The position numbers and the translations under genes are program-made. A stretch of DNA of 64,000 nt, taken from Ichthyophonus hoferi (Eukaryota > Opisthokonta > Ichthyosporea > Ichthyophonida > Ichthyophonidae). Under the pieces are notes generated by a model. That model was not told where the DNA came from. It saw only the letters and a program-made list of their open reading frames with translations, and did no database searches. Of this stretch, positions 1 to 13,010 are shown one piece after another; within the stretch, counting starts at the first letter, position 1, and each line of letters starts with the position of its first letter. The DNA is taken from NCBI GenBank assembly GCA_002751075.1, contig NAOQ01000104.1:66827-130826 (forward strand). The letters are read 5' to 3'.

Positions 1-29
1 AAATCCTTCCTAACAATTATTATTTGTAG

Positions 30-1515
30 GTGTATGAAAATCAATGCAAAACTGGTTTCTACGACCCCAACGCACCAGCGTTTCCTCCTAAACCCAAAGC
101 TGTTCAAGCAACCCCGGGCCCCCAGGGTAGAATAAATGAAACTACTACTGCTACTGGAACTAATCCTGCTACTGGAGGTGATAACCCGTATCTACAAAGA
201 CTTGTTGACTGCCTCAAAGTTGAAGGTACATGATCCTCAACTTGATCGGATAATTATAAGCAAATGGGGCGATGTGGGTGTGTGTATCAATATTTAATAA
301 ATATGCTGTGCTATCAAGTACGTGTGGGGCACTTACACCAAACATACACGTGCACTAATACGTATATATTTGCTTTACTTATCTAATACCTTGTTTGTTT
401 TTGTTTCTGCAGGTTGTAAGGAGAGTCCAGATGACATTGTACTTAAGTTTGGTATCGATATGATCAAACCTTACTTTTTTTCTATGTTTGCCGTTCAAAC
501 CCACCATCCCGCCGATTCCAACTTCATGCTTGGTTTGGATAAACCCCATTTGCTTCTAGAACAACCTACGCAGAATGGCTACTATGAATTCTGTCTCTGT
601 TTTCCGGTATGCTTTTTATTGCTTTACTGCGTCGTTTTGTTTTGTTTGAAAATTAAACCTTAAGGTATAGATAAAATAATAGGTAATTATTTATGTAATT
701 CTTTTTTTTTTTGCTTTTGAGAAAGGGCAATGGATTGCACTATTGTAGACTTGTGTATCAAGTGATATTAATTATGAATGTGGTTGCAGATGAACTTGTT
801 ATATAAAAATATCTGCAGACACTATCCGATTATGAGTCACGCGCAAGCTTTTTATTATAATCTAACCTTTTATTTGATTATTGTTCACAGAAAAACTTTG
901 TTGATGGACCCCAGTTCAAAATTCTGGCGGTCAATGGTACTACCCCGTCTATTACCCCGTCTACAGCTCCGAAACATGAGTATCCGTATAAAAGCGTTGT
1001 AGATGCCGTAGTAAGTATTACTAGTCTTTTGTGTTTTGAATTTGACTTACTATTATAGTTCTAAGAACGCGCAACTACAGCATGAACTAGTCGGAATTAT
1101 TTAGGTAGATTTATTGGCATTTCGAAGAAATATTTAATTTTGAATGTGGTATTCAATTAGTTTTTTGTGATGCAAACACAAATAAAATATAAGAGAGAAC
1201 AATTAAACGCATGAGCAAAAACAAATGCCTTAGTATTCTGGACAATGGCCAATATGGCATGACAAAAACTAACATCTATCTGCTGATTTACAGTGGGCCA
1301 TCAACTTTCAGAACTATATCTATCTCGGCAAGCCTGATCGTTATGTAGCCGGTTGTTGTGGCTTTCAGACGCCCCTTATTGGTCAGAGCTTTATCCAGGA
1401 AGGAGGTAAATGTTCTTGCAGGGATAAGTTCAGTTTTAGAGGTAATGTAGCTGGAAACATGCCATCATTGATTACAATAGTAATTTGTATAATGCCGCTA
1501 CTATTTTTGCGATAA
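30..1515 (+). CDS. 3' part of an unrecognised secreted, probably GPI-anchored protein
   Basis: Four exons join in phase: 30-225, 413-606, 891-1010 and 1294-1515 (stop TAA 1513-1515). Each has a pyrimidine-rich AG acceptor and a GT donor. The 5' end lies outside the window, so start and signal peptide are not seen. The visible part is about 243 residues with spaced cysteines (YENQCK, VDCLKVEGCK, FCLCFP, AGCCGFQ, GKCSCR), a Pro/Thr/Gly-rich stretch near its start, and a hydrophobic C-terminus (MPSLITIVICIMPLLFLR) after small residues. That layout fits a GPI-attachment signal or a C-terminal membrane anchor on a disulphide-rich extracellular protein. I do not recognise the family. The exon chain is convincing because phases agree at all three introns; the GPI reading is inference. 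Confidence 0.62.
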
Positions 1516-4050
1516 ATGTAGTATATATCTTGTTAGAAAATAGATGGAGAGAGCAAGAAAAAGCTCTTTTATACCGTAGCTACTTTCATTTTTATTGTAG
1601 ATAAAATAAATTTAGGTATAATGGTGGATTCATCTATGTTATAGTAGTATAATGCGCAGTCGTTTTGTTTAAAAATTGTTAACTATTAATCATTTATTTT
1701 TTAAAATTGTGATCGGATTGTTTTCCTCTCCGCCATGGCCATTGGTTCATTATTATGCCAATGCTTTTCGAACCTTAAAAATTTAATATCAAGAAGAATA
1801 AATAGTTTGGCAGGAGAACTAGAATATACTTTGTCATTAACTCTGAATAAATAAACACATAGTTCAAACTGATTTGTCGATACATAGTTTGCAAGCGTTT
1901 ACATTGGTGAATTGGCCAATGTGCCATTCAAACAAGTACACAGAACTATAATCTTATGCAGGTAGGATCAGAGTTTCCTAGTGGGTTTCGGTTAACTTTC
2001 ATGAATTGCTTTAGTCAATAAGAATATTTACAAAAGGTTCCCTTTAAATTATTGAGCACAACTCTACGGGTGTTAACCAAAAGATAACACTCGCGCTCAA
2101 ACAAAATAAAGAAAATAGAGATCAATAATAAAGGACCCCTTGCTCACACATACGGGGTAACAATAACAAAATATAAAAAGTAAGTCCTAAACGCACGAAA
2201 AAATAGTTTGCATTTAATTATGTATTTGTAGTCACATTGTTATTGTAATGTCTAGTCCACCAATAAATCTCGTGTATGATAATCAGTGTCCAAATCTCTC
2301 GCTCGTTCAGAATTCAGAGAACTGCTACAGTTTCTACTATATATTATAAAGAGCTGCAGTAGTTCTGATAATTTCTCTACAGATTTAGGGGCTCAAATTA
2401 GGTGTTGTTAAAAGGTGTCTCTGGCTGGGCTAGCAGTAAAAACAGCGTTTAGTTCGGATCTCGGCTACCATGTTGGGAATAATAACTAGAGATAGGAGCG
2501 TTCTTGTAACCTATATTCGTTCAGAAGAGGAAATACCGAATTAAGAGGCCTTTAAATGTGTCCCTTTGCATACACGGAATAGAATTGTCTGATTTTATCT
2601 CCACAATCGAATACTATTGTGTCGTCTTGAAATGGCTTGGCTAGTCATCTAATTGCCTCATTGATATAAGTGCTCACATACCACATACTAGGTGTTGACA
2701 AATCAATTTACCTGTTAAGAACGGTATTCCATTAACCTATAAGACTGATCATTTCATCATCCGTCTGTTATCAGGACTTCGGCCAAAATATGCGTTTATT
2801 CGGAGCTATCAGTCTTGTAACAGTTGTTTTCATTTCTTCCATTCTTTTCCCAGCCCTTGTTTATTGCAGATGTCAATGTAGCCATGTTCCATATTTTGGT
2901 CCAAATAGAAACCGACTTACAAATATCCCTATTGGCTAAGGTGGTTCACATTATACCAGTAAGGCCCACTAGAATTACTCGATGTTAATTCTCCAATTGG
3001 CTTAACGAATGTGTCCTTATTTAGACGACTTTTTAGCTAATATCTGCATCATTAGTATAATTGTTAACTATTGGTTAATCTATGTTTACAAATAATTTCA
3101 TCTAATTGGATTGTAGCAATAATTTTGTGATCCACATGTTACCAGGTTGTACCACTTGCTTTTTCAAAGTTGACGGCCTTGCAATGTATATTAATAATGC
3201 TAGTAGTAATGGAAGGAAATAATGTATTCGTCATAATTAATATTCTCATTCCCTCTTTCTTTAGATTCATTTAGTCGAATAAAACTTCATATACAACTTA
3301 GATCAAACACGTTTTAGTCATCAGTCAATGCCAAGTTATTAATTGGTCTATAAAAGGTATATTATATCATAAAGTATAAAGATCTTCCTAATATTGTTAG
3401 TTACATATAGAACATAGGTCAAAATAGCTAGTAATGATTGCTTAAAACTAAGTTATCAAATTATTAATTAATTTATATAAAATATACCATATCTCATTAA
3501 TCAGATAATAATTGCTACATAGGTTAGAATCGGCACTTTTGCGTATATGAAAACAGAATTACCCGGAATTTAATTAGACTGGAGTGACATTTGCTTAATC
3601 AGTTTTGATAGGAATCTCAAAATAGTGGTTAACTATAAAAGGATTATCAGATATATCCCCATCAATGGGAAAGAAGAAGAAAAAGATGCTGCCGTAATAT
3701 ATCTATATATAGAAACAGTAGTATACATGCTATTACTTTCTTTTTCATTCAATTATTATCCGATATCTGAATACAAATTGCATACATATATTGAATATAT
3801 ATGCAATATGGATTAATAGTACACATGGGAGTTTAAATTTCTATTGGCGCATAATCCCATGCCTGCCAATAAACACACGATAGGATAGTATACAGTAGAC
3901 AGACAAAAAAGAGACTATCTATTCATCTGAACCATATTAGTATCTAACAGACCATACAACCATATAACCCTATAACTACCCTACTGGTAATTGCTAGAAC
4001 AAAGGTATATTAATAAGCAAACATAATAGGAATAAGGTAAGGCAAATCAT
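1516..4050. other. Spacer between the GPI-like gene and UCHL5
   Basis: No splice-compatible coding chain was found on either strand. Part of it (about 2393-2833) belongs to the dispersed repeat described separately. The rest is AT-rich, with short ORFs of low-complexity composition only. It separates the ends of two convergent genes, so it should contain both 3' ends. Confidence 0.55.
2393..2833 (+). repeat. Unclassified dispersed repeat, copy 1
   Basis: The stretch 2660-2833 aligns over most of its length with 12200-12367 on the same strand (shared words include CACATACCACATACTA, AAATCAATTTACCTGT and CATTTCATCATCCG) and with 21232-21405 on the opposite strand. The 5' portion, from 2393 (GGGGCTCAAATTAGGTGTTG), resembles the reverse complement of about 21640-21670. 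Copies differ by many substitutions and small indels, so the element is old. No open frame, terminal repeat or target-site duplication was recognised. Confidence 0.7.
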
Positions 4051-7000
4051 CTATAATGTAGCCGCATTGTTCTGGGCCTTGAACTTTCCCTTGGCTTTCT
4101 CCATCAAAGGCATTAACTGACCCTTCTCAGCAAGTAGACGAAGCGAGTTCAAAATGAAGGGAATGTAGTTGTGCTTGCGCCTAATATTCTCTAACTGTAT
4201 ATGGAGGAAAGGTCATGTGAGACTAGTACCTTTTGTGTTCTATGAGATAGATCTTTGTAATTACATAAGGGAACACTAGGTTATAAGGGACATGAGATCA
4301 GAGAGTAAAAGAGATGGTGTACACGTACATGTAAAAGATATATAAAAGGAAAAAAACAAGATAGACAAGAAGCAGGAAGAGCGTAAAGCTAGGTGTAAAT
4401 AATGACAAAAAGATATGAGGGTAATAGCATATGAATCATAATATGTTATAATGGTTCTGGACTTACTATATGCCAACAGGTTTTGGTATTAATTTTCTTA
4501 TTAATTGGATTATCACATACATAAATATATGTACATGTACTGATCAACACAGACCAATAAATAAACATTTTAAATTTTTAATGCTTAAGCAACAACAAAT
4601 CCATAATCAAAGTATAGTTAGCCATCGGATATCAACATAGTATTAAGACAAACCAATAAATAAACATTATTAAAAAAATATTGGGTTAACATCACCAAAT
4701 TAATACCCACATCAGCATACCATCAATACACCATCATCATACATACTTTATATGTTTCTGCTTTTTTTTCTTCCATTCGAATCTTATCTTGTAGATCCAG
4801 GATATAGCTATCTATACATTTATCATCCAGATCCATACAGGTATCATTCTATATATATAGTGAGAATACAACTTAGAAGAATTTTTTATTCATAAAAACA
4901 TAACATACTATACACTATGGTCATCACTAATGCCATATTAAATTATTGGCTACATCTGATAGCTTGATTTTTCTTAAATCCAGTAGTAACCTCGGAATCT
5001 ATTTTTGGAGTTTTCTGATTTCCACAAATTAATAAAACTAAACATGATCTACATGTATTTCTAGCAGTTTGATTGAATGAACTTTATATCTTATTCAATA
5101 AGAATTTTATTCTTACACTCCCCCATTTTAATACTAAGCATATATTAAAATCTAGATACCGGCAGACAAAGCCATATTAAAATTATAAATTATAAATGTA
5201 CTTTATATGTTAATATTTAAAGGGAATAATAATATAAATCATAAAGACAACATGCCGATTGAAATAATCATTAACTATAAATAAAATATCGGTTTCAATT
5301 GTTGACTACATTTTTTTTTTAAAAAAAAAAAACAAAAACAAAAAGATTACAGCACGTGGTATTCCCGTATGGTCCCAACACATCAGTAAAGCACTGTTAC
5401 GCCCACATACATCCATCCATAAAATAGCAATAGTTTATAAGTATATAAAGAACAGACGTAAACATCAGTTATAGAATGGTGTACTAAAGTTAGAAAACAT
5501 AGTCACAGTCAGGTGGAAATGACATAGAAAAGAACTAGATAGATATATACATTGAGAGAGAAAGGAGATGATTGGGTTATGCGTAGAATGATAGTAGATT
5601 ACTGGGATACACATAAAGCCATACTAGATGATTGGATTCCATATATACGCACCCACCTCCTTCTCCTTCATGGCAATATACTCGTCTAGCTTGGCCTTAT
5701 ACATAGACTTACGATCACTAATCACTGCCATTAGATTAAATCGGATTTCATCAGCTGAGTACCTGGTCCCATTGGGTTAGAAATATACATATATACATAT
5801 ATATCTTATTATTGGTGTTAATTTAGGCAATGATTATCTTTTATCTTTAATGAGTTAATGCTATTGAGTTAACTCTAATTTTATCTGTATGGTAATGGTA
5901 TATGATCTCTTGTGTCGTGCTAGAGTATATTGCATGAATATGATAGGAAATGCTATTATGTTTCCTTCTATGGTCAAATCATAATTAAAAGTTACTATAT
6001 ATAGATATAGAGGTGTGACATTATAGTCATCATACTCACTCCTGAATTCGTTTTTCAATTGCTGACACGGCTACCTTTAACCAATCATCGCCAGTGGCGC
6101 CTGTAGAAAAGAATTATAAGTATGGTGATACGATGATAAGATAGTGTGCTAATACAATAATTTAATAGTAAATATATTTAAACCAGTCTCAACAATGCAA
6201 TACCTTACAATACAATTGACCTGAAAGACAACAGTGATAAAAACAAAACATACACCAATAAATATGGTTATGAGGTTTCAAAAATATTTCTGATTGGATA
6301 TATTAGAATAAGAATATATATATACGTGGGTATAGAATTATATCCATGGTAGCTACCTGACTACTAGCCAATACAAACTTGAAAAAATCTGATTAGTATA
6401 CATACTCATTATTAAAAAAACTGGATTTATCATATAATTACTAGATAATCCTAATACAGCAATAGGCCACATACACATACATATGCCTTTTATACCATTT
6501 TATTTGTATACCTGCATACATAGATTATTATATCCTATTATTACCCAAATTAATACCCAATTACTAGCAAACATATATCTATATTCATATATAAATATAC
6601 ATGAAAATACACACATATATATATATCCATAGTTTCACTTACTTCTCAATCCAATCATTTCTCTTTCTTATTGACCCCCACCCCCCCCACATACCTAGAG
6701 CAATGGGAGCAGGGTTCAAGCCATTAATCTCATACAACTGGTCATCCACAGGAACATAGGCAATAAAGTGGAATGCATCTTCTGGCTTGCCCGTATGTTT
6801 ATTATCTTCCAGTAAGAAGGCATCTGGTCTGAGAGAGAGGGAGAGGGAGAGGGAAATAGAAAAGAACATGAAAGCAAGTGATATATATAGTCAGATAATA
6901 ATACGTTCTCATTATCAATATATGTGTATGTGTATGTGTATGTGCTATATGTGTTAACTCATCCATCAAATAAATTAGTCTATGATAGACCTGCTATAAA

Positions 7001-9659
7001 ACATCGTACAGTTATTGTACTTTTGATAAAGTAATTAAATGGATTTTAATAGCTTAATAATGACTAAATATCAAAAACTTACTTGGCAAAGCTATTGTGC
7101 ACATCCCGAATTTTGGCTGAATTACCAATAGCCAATCCCTTTAGCTGTAGAACAGGAGGAAAAAATAAATACACCAATCATTGACTAATCATTATCATAT
7201 ATCATTGTATAGTAACAGAGAGTATGCAGATAGAATTGAAACAATTCAAAACTGCACATCGTAATTGGGCAATAAAACCGCCTATTTATTGTGATTAGTT
7301 AAGAATATGAAAGACGTATTATGATTTGATTGACTAAAAGTAAGACTTTTAGTATTGGAGTCTATGATAGGTATATATATATACATATAAACACATACAC
7401 ATGTGGTAGTATATGGAGGTACATTACATCAGGAGGAAAGTCGCTGACAAAGGACTTAAACTCTTGCAGGGTCTCTCCTATATCTATCTCAGGACGGTTC
7501 ATAAGAATACTAAGGATAGCTTGGGTAGCACAAGCATTCTCTATCATCTGTTAGAGAGGGATAGAGGGAGGAAGAGGGATAACGAGAGAGTATGTGTGGG
7601 AGGAAAATCGAGAAAAAAAGAAGAAAAGAAAAAAAGTGATTATGTTTATATATATATAGAACAAACTAAAAAAAAACAGAAGTAGATAAGAAAGAGAAGA
7701 GTAAATACAGGTGATAGGGGAAGGTAGGTTTTGTAGAGGGAGGTAGAAAATGTGTTAGTGTACAAGGCTGAATATTAGTATATACCATACACATACATAT
7801 AAAATTCACACACATGCATACACATATATAGAAAGATATAGATATATAACATACATACATACATGTACTTCTTTTTACGTTAACACCACATTCAATTTCC
7901 ATTACTCTCTGTTCAATAGATAATCATATCCATCTATATATACCTAATATTTTATTATTTTCATTAGAAAAGGATTTTCCTCTAATTATCATAACCCTCC
8001 TTTTCTATCGCCTATCCTTCCATTATTCCTTACATCTAATTGGATCCTAATCACCGACTTTCGCTTACTTGTCTTGCAAAGAAAACATTTTTTGCTTCGG
8101 GAATAGTTTCCTGCTCGGTTTTTTCAGGGGTCATCCACTTGTAGAGAAATATAAGACCGTGCACAGGCCTAACAATAGGGAAAATACAGGTGAATATAGG
8201 GGTACTGTGAGTAAGCGCGGGTTTGAATATAGGATAGTATGTAGGATAATGTATAGGATAGTATATAGATAGTATATAGGATATTATGTAGAATAGTATG
8301 TAGGATAGTATATAGGATTGCATATAGCTCTAGATAGAGATATATAGAAAAGTATGCTAATATTTAGTCACAGATATATATATGTGGGTGCTTCTATGTA
8401 TATGTGTCTCGATATCCTTATCTTATTCTATTATATCTTACGTATTCCTTTCATATCATACACCTACCTGTTGATTTACTTGTGTTGATAATCACATTTT
8501 TATTGGCATGTCCATATACATAGTTACACATGTATGGACACACACACACATATATATATATATATATTATACTAACTGGTTGTGTATGGTTATATTAGTG
8601 TTATATTAATATAACGGTAGAGTTCATGTAGTGAAAGAAAAAGAGTGAGCAATTACAACCATAGCTTACTTCAACTCGTTAAGGCTGGCTTCATCCATAC
8701 TATATATCTCCTCCACTTGAACATCTTTGACACCTGTAAGGGAGCGTTAGGTAGAGTTCTATCACAACCTGAAAAAGAAGGAGAGAGACAGAAGAAGAGA
8801 GAGACAGAAAAGGAGAGCAAAGAAAAAAAAGAGAACTCAAACTACCCTTTTCCAAAATAAAAAGAGAAGGAAAGAAGAAGTGTGTGTATTCTTATCAATT
8901 ATTTTCATGTATAAAACATTTTTAAGCAAGTCAAGCTTGTATTTTTTTCTCCTATTTTGTTCCCTCTGCTAACTTTCGGTTGTTTGGCTTACACGTACAT
9001 TCTATCTTAACATTAAAAACTCCAAATAAAATGTACATAAATGATAAATTTTGTGGTTACAGATAATACAAGTTTTCTACTGATATAGGCTACAGAGAGA
9101 TGATCAAGATTATAAGCAACCCTTTCATACAGTAAATATATGAAGCCTAAATCTATTATCATACATTTTTTTTGAATAATGTCTGAAATTAAATAGAACC
9201 ATATATAAGATAACAGAGTTAGTAAATGCAACATGCCTTGTGGTATCTAAGACTATTCCTCGTCATACCACTTTCTCTTCTATATAAGGACTGGCATATA
9301 TACATACATGTATAGTAAAAGCAATCTACATATCATTTCGTTTCTTATACATTATATATATATATATATATATATATATGAATAAAAGTTACAGTATCAC
9401 AATAGAATCACAAATATTATTTTATTATGCAATTAGAATTATGTATGATATATAAATCTATACACCAGTGCATTCTTTAATCTATATCATTCCCATTTCA
9501 GATAGTATAGAAATGGTCTATTGAACCTCAGATAAAAACCATTGAAAATCAAATCAATCCAATCGAAACTTTGCTATTTTACCTACCCAAGTCCTTAATA
9601 AGTTCAGTAAAGACTCCAGGATCACTCTCAATAAGACACCAAGCACCTGACTCCGACAT
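4051..9659 (-). CDS. UCHL5: UCHL5/UCH37, proteasome- and INO80-associated ubiquitin C-terminal hydrolase
   Basis: Ten exons in phase: 9659-9587, 8733-8670, 8168-8069, 7547-7428, 7144-7083, 6828-6695, 6100-6040, 5762-5657, 4848-4747 and 4194-4051 (stop TAG). They give 321 residues, against about 329 in human. The N-terminus [20 protein letters not shown] matches UCH37 closely. Residues 1 to about 220 are the UCH catalytic domain: oxyanion Gln79, nucleophile Cys85 (ENACATQ) and His160 (DAFHF). The residue where the family has its catalytic Asp (YELDGL) is Asn175 (YEINGL). The C-terminal UCH37-like tail follows, with a coiled segment and the conserved [11 protein letters not shown] stretch used for binding the proteasome subunit ADRM1/RPN13. 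In that complex UCH37 trims ubiquitin chains on substrates. Identification is certain; only the N-terminal edge of exon 9 (4848) is a weaker call. Confidence 0.95.
8228..8332. repeat. Minisatellite in a UCHL5 intron
   Basis: Imperfect direct repeats of a 14-20 base unit built on GGATAGTATGTA / GGATAGTATATA, about seven copies, lie upstream of exon 3 in gene order. They are probably slippage-prone and have no visible coding role. Confidence 0.7.
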
Positions 9660-10741
9660 CTTTCACCGATTAATATAGTATAACAACAAATATATTATTC
9701 CTTGACTTGACGGTTATTTTCTTATCGAAATATGTAAGCTTTACTAGCTTCTATTGTGATCGATTATTAATTTGAAACCACTGGTTGTAATTAAATTTAT
9801 ATACTGGCTGACCAATGATTTCTAAATAATAATAATTTATTATTTCTTTTGAACCAATATATTCGCATGTAATGTGATTCTCATCTAGATGGCAATTTCT
9901 CCTGAGAATATAGTTAGCTTCACATGACTTGACACCAACCAATAGTCAATATTTACTTAATAAGCATGTACATTATACGAAATGCTTAAAACGCATTTCT
10001 CGACAAGATAATTCAACACCAATCATTTGAATTTGTCAACTTGATTAACTAAAATTTATCCTTTTGAGCTTCTCCTTCTTATCACCCTAATATATAGACT
10101 CATCCTAAGCTTCAATAGTTAAGTAATGTTGCAGACAAATCTACGCTCTCCATAACTTTAGATATAGACCTATAAACTTGAGTAATATATTCCATCATTC
10201 TTGTTACTTTTTGGTATTTTGGAAATTCCCATTTCAGTTATAATGGAATTGTATATTAATTTGTATTTGCTGAGAAAACCTCGGCAAAAACTAATAATAC
10301 GGTTTGTACGCAATATCTGTTTAGGAAAAGTTTTTGCTTTTAAAATGATTGCATATATTAGAACGGTAAATAATACGACTATCACGCACTTCATCTAAAC
10401 AGACAACTATAGTACGTTTATAATCTAGTATAATTTCTTTGCACCGGTTGCAAATCGGACATAAAAGTACATAAAGAAATATTATAACGGGTGACTCCAT
10501 AGTTTGCCATAAGGCAGCCAAAGAACTATAACGACGTGTACTTCTAATTAACCAGAAACATTCCTCCAGTAATAAAAATAGGAAGTCTCTTTCATCATGA
10601 AATTATAAGTACATTTCTCGATAGGTTTATGTACTGAATATCCACAATTGAACCCCCTGACGAATCTGTTGAGTACAGAAGTCTATACGCATCCAAATTT
10701 GAATAATTTACATTTTAAATCATTCATGAGGCCTCACTTAT

Positions 10742-11050
10742 TGCTATTAAAAATAGGAATCGGTGGTAGTTCTAGTGACTTGCCCACAATTTTTGGAATC
10801 TCTAATTGATTTGTGAATAATAGTCGGTTTTTGCTAAGTTAGCGATAGTAATAGCTAGTTGCTCTGATCAATCCTTAAGACTCGGTTGCAGTGGGAAAGG
10901 TCCTATAAAAGACGCGTATATCGACTCTCTAGGTAACTGGTTGTAATAATTATACCTCTGTTCAAATTCAAAAGGAATCAATGTTTTAATTTGCTTAGGT
11001 GCTGATGTGAATATTGCACAACGGGACCGATCATTAAGGGGTATCATATT
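10742..11050 (+). repeat. Unclassified dispersed repeat, copy 2, upstream block
   Basis: Bases about 10860-11050 match the reverse complement of 21470-21650 (shared words such as GTGCTTAGGT/TTGCTTAGGT, ACTGGTTGTA and ATTGCACAA), and 10742-10870 match the reverse complement of 41595-41735 (shared TTGCCCACAATT, GGAATCTC and ATAGTAATAGCTA-type words). One 60-base stretch (about 10979-11038) aligns to its 21 kb counterpart without any indel, and reads LGADVNIAQRDR in one frame. That resembles an ankyrin-repeat edge, but the neighbouring sequence does not sustain a frame. Confidence 0.68.
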
Positions 11051-11188
11051 AAGATGTAAATAATAATATTATCATTATTTAATGTTAGTAGACAGTTCTC
11101 TGACTTCTCGACAAGCAAAAAATCTGGACACTGATTGTCGTATTCGAATACCAAAGATAAACTAGACAGTACAATAAAATTACATTGG

Positions 11189-11225
<37 letters not shown>

Positions 11226-11271
11226 TATATTAGTTTAATTAGTATAGTATACAATAGACGTAAGTTTAGTT

Positions 11272-11867
11272 NNNNNNNNNNNNNNNNNNNNNNNNNNNNN
11301 NNNNNNNNNNNNNNNNNNNNNNNNNNNNNNNNNNNNNNNNNNNNNNNNNNNNNNNNNNNNNNNNNNNNNNNNNNNNNNNNNNNNNNNNNNNNNNNNNNNN
11401 NNNNNNNNNNNNNNNNNNNNNNNNNNNNNNNNNNNNNNNNNNNNNNNNNNNNNNNNNNNNNNNNNNNNNNNNNNNNNNNNNNNNNNNNNNNNNNNNNNNN
11501 NNNNNNNNNNNNNNNNNNNNNNNNNNNNNNNNNNNNNNNNNNNNNNNNNNNNNNNNNNNNNNNNNNNNNNNNNNNNNNNNNNNNNNNNNNNNNNNNNNNN
11601 NNNNNNNNNNNNNNNNNNNNNNNNNNNNNNNNNNNNNNNNNNNNNNNNNNNNNNNNNNNNNNNNNNNNNNNNNNNNNNNNNNNNNNNNNNNNNNNNNNNN
11701 NNNNNNNNNNNNNNNNNNNNNNNNNNNNNNNNNNNNNNNNNNNNNNNNNNNNNNNNNNNNNNNNNNNNNNNNNNNNNNNNNNNNNNNNNNNNNNNNNNNN
11801 NNNNNNNNNNNNNNNNNNNNNNNNNNNNNNNNNNNNNNNNNNNNNNNNNNNNNNNNNNNNNNNNNNN
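11272..11867. other. Assembly gap (596 N)
   Basis: This is a run of N. A TA dinucleotide run lies before it (about 11191-11222) and another follows it directly (11868-11898). A long TA microsatellite, hard to assemble, is the likely cause. The true length is unknown. Confidence 0.97.
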
Positions 11868-11901
<34 letters not shown>

Positions 11902-12129
11902 AATATTGTTTAATTGAATGATCAAATGCAAAGTTTGTGTGTATTACAAGTGATTTCGTATCAGCCGGGCCTTTATTAGTTATTTCCAATTCCTGTATAC
12001 TTTCCCAATCTTTGCCTATCATGTGTGTCAATTGCGGTTAAACCTGTATAGCTGTAATCATTATTGTAAATGAAACCGATCGTAAAGATTTATATTGGCT
12101 AATACAACTCACAAAAGATTGGGGACCTA

Positions 12130-12367
12130 CTAGAATTGTCTGATCTTACCTTAATACTTTATTATTAGTTTCTCATTTGGATGGCACGACAACCAATTTC
12201 CTCATTAATATGTGTTCACATACCACATACTATATATTGGCAAATCAATTTACCTGTCGAGAGCGGTATTCCATTAACTAATATAAGACTGATCATTTCA
12301 TCATCCGCTTTTCATCAGGACTTCGGCCAAATTACGTGTTTATTAGGAGTTAATGGTCTTGTAACAA
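12130..12367 (+). repeat. Unclassified dispersed repeat, copy 2, downstream block
   Basis: Same-strand match to 2580-2833, including AGAATTGTCTGAT, CACATACCACATACTA, GCGGTATTCCATTAAC-type, CATTTCATCATCCG and CAGGACTTCGGCCAAA words. With the block at 10742-11050 it keeps the order seen in the inverted 21 kb copy, so the two probably belong to one element interrupted by the sequence and gap between them. Confidence 0.75.
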
Positions 12368-12793
12368 AAAATAACAATATAATCAAATGAATACCAAAAA
12401 TACAACTCCAACTCATTCTCGATCAATATATTCACCTGTAATTCTCCTTTAAATTCCCAGAGATTTACCCTGTGTATACTACAAACATGCATATACACGT
12501 AAAAGGTTGGTTGTTAGATTAAATAAATAAATATTAAAATTAAAATTGTTTCTAAATCAATTGGTATGTGATTGCAATTAGATAATATAGTATATTACCC
12601 TTTGAATAGGTCGAATATCATATCAGCCTAGCCTATGTGCAATATTTCCTAAATATATAAAGTAATCAACCAATCAAATATGTCCTATGAAGCTTCAATT
12701 TCCATACTAAGATATTTCAATGTAATAGAATATAGTACAAATTACTAGCAAGATTATGCAATGTATCAAACGGTGTAAATAAGCATCCGATAT

Positions 12794-13010
12794 AAACCAA
12801 ATATTAGTATCAGGCAATGTGCTTGGGCCACTATGCACCTATTAGAAATTTAAAATCATGTCTTTAATCTTTACAGTAGAGTGCTCCAATAAAGATATGA
12901 CACAAAACTAAACATTAATATCAAGCCATGTTTTTGGATCATTTTGCATCCATTATAATTTTTAAATGTTGTTTTTAATGTTCAAAGTGAAGTCCTGCCA
13001 GTTAATATCG
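12794..13010. repeat. Tandem duplication (2 x about 110 bp) reaching the TMED stop codon
   Basis: Bases 12794-12899 and 12904-13010 are diverged copies. Both read AAAC-TAAA/CAAA-TATTA(G/A)TATCA then TGTTTTTGGATCA or TGTGCTTGGGCCA, and so on to the end. The second copy runs into the last codons and stop of the TMED gene, so the duplication covered its 3' end. Confidence 0.72.

Larger units (their letters stand above)
9660..12791. other. Spacer upstream of UCHL5, with repeat copies and an assembly gap
   Basis: The spacer holds two blocks of the dispersed repeat (10742-11050 and 12130-12367) and the N run 11272-11867. Short minus-strand ORFs at 9751-9942 and 10170-10521 look non-random in places but have no start context, splice chain or recognisable family, so they are not annotated. 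The UCHL5 promoter should lie just above 9659; no clear motif was recognised. Confidence 0.5.

Noticed and set aside
10170-10521. Two overlapping minus-strand ORFs with hydrophobic stretches (PICNRCKEI and so on)
   Set aside because: They are short, lie in different frames next to repeat copies, and have no splice chain or recognised domain.
11222-12031. Long ORFs spanning the N runs at 11.3, 24.1 and 50.2 kb
   Set aside because: They are open only because N is not read as a stop; the real flanks are TA microsatellite or duplicated exon.
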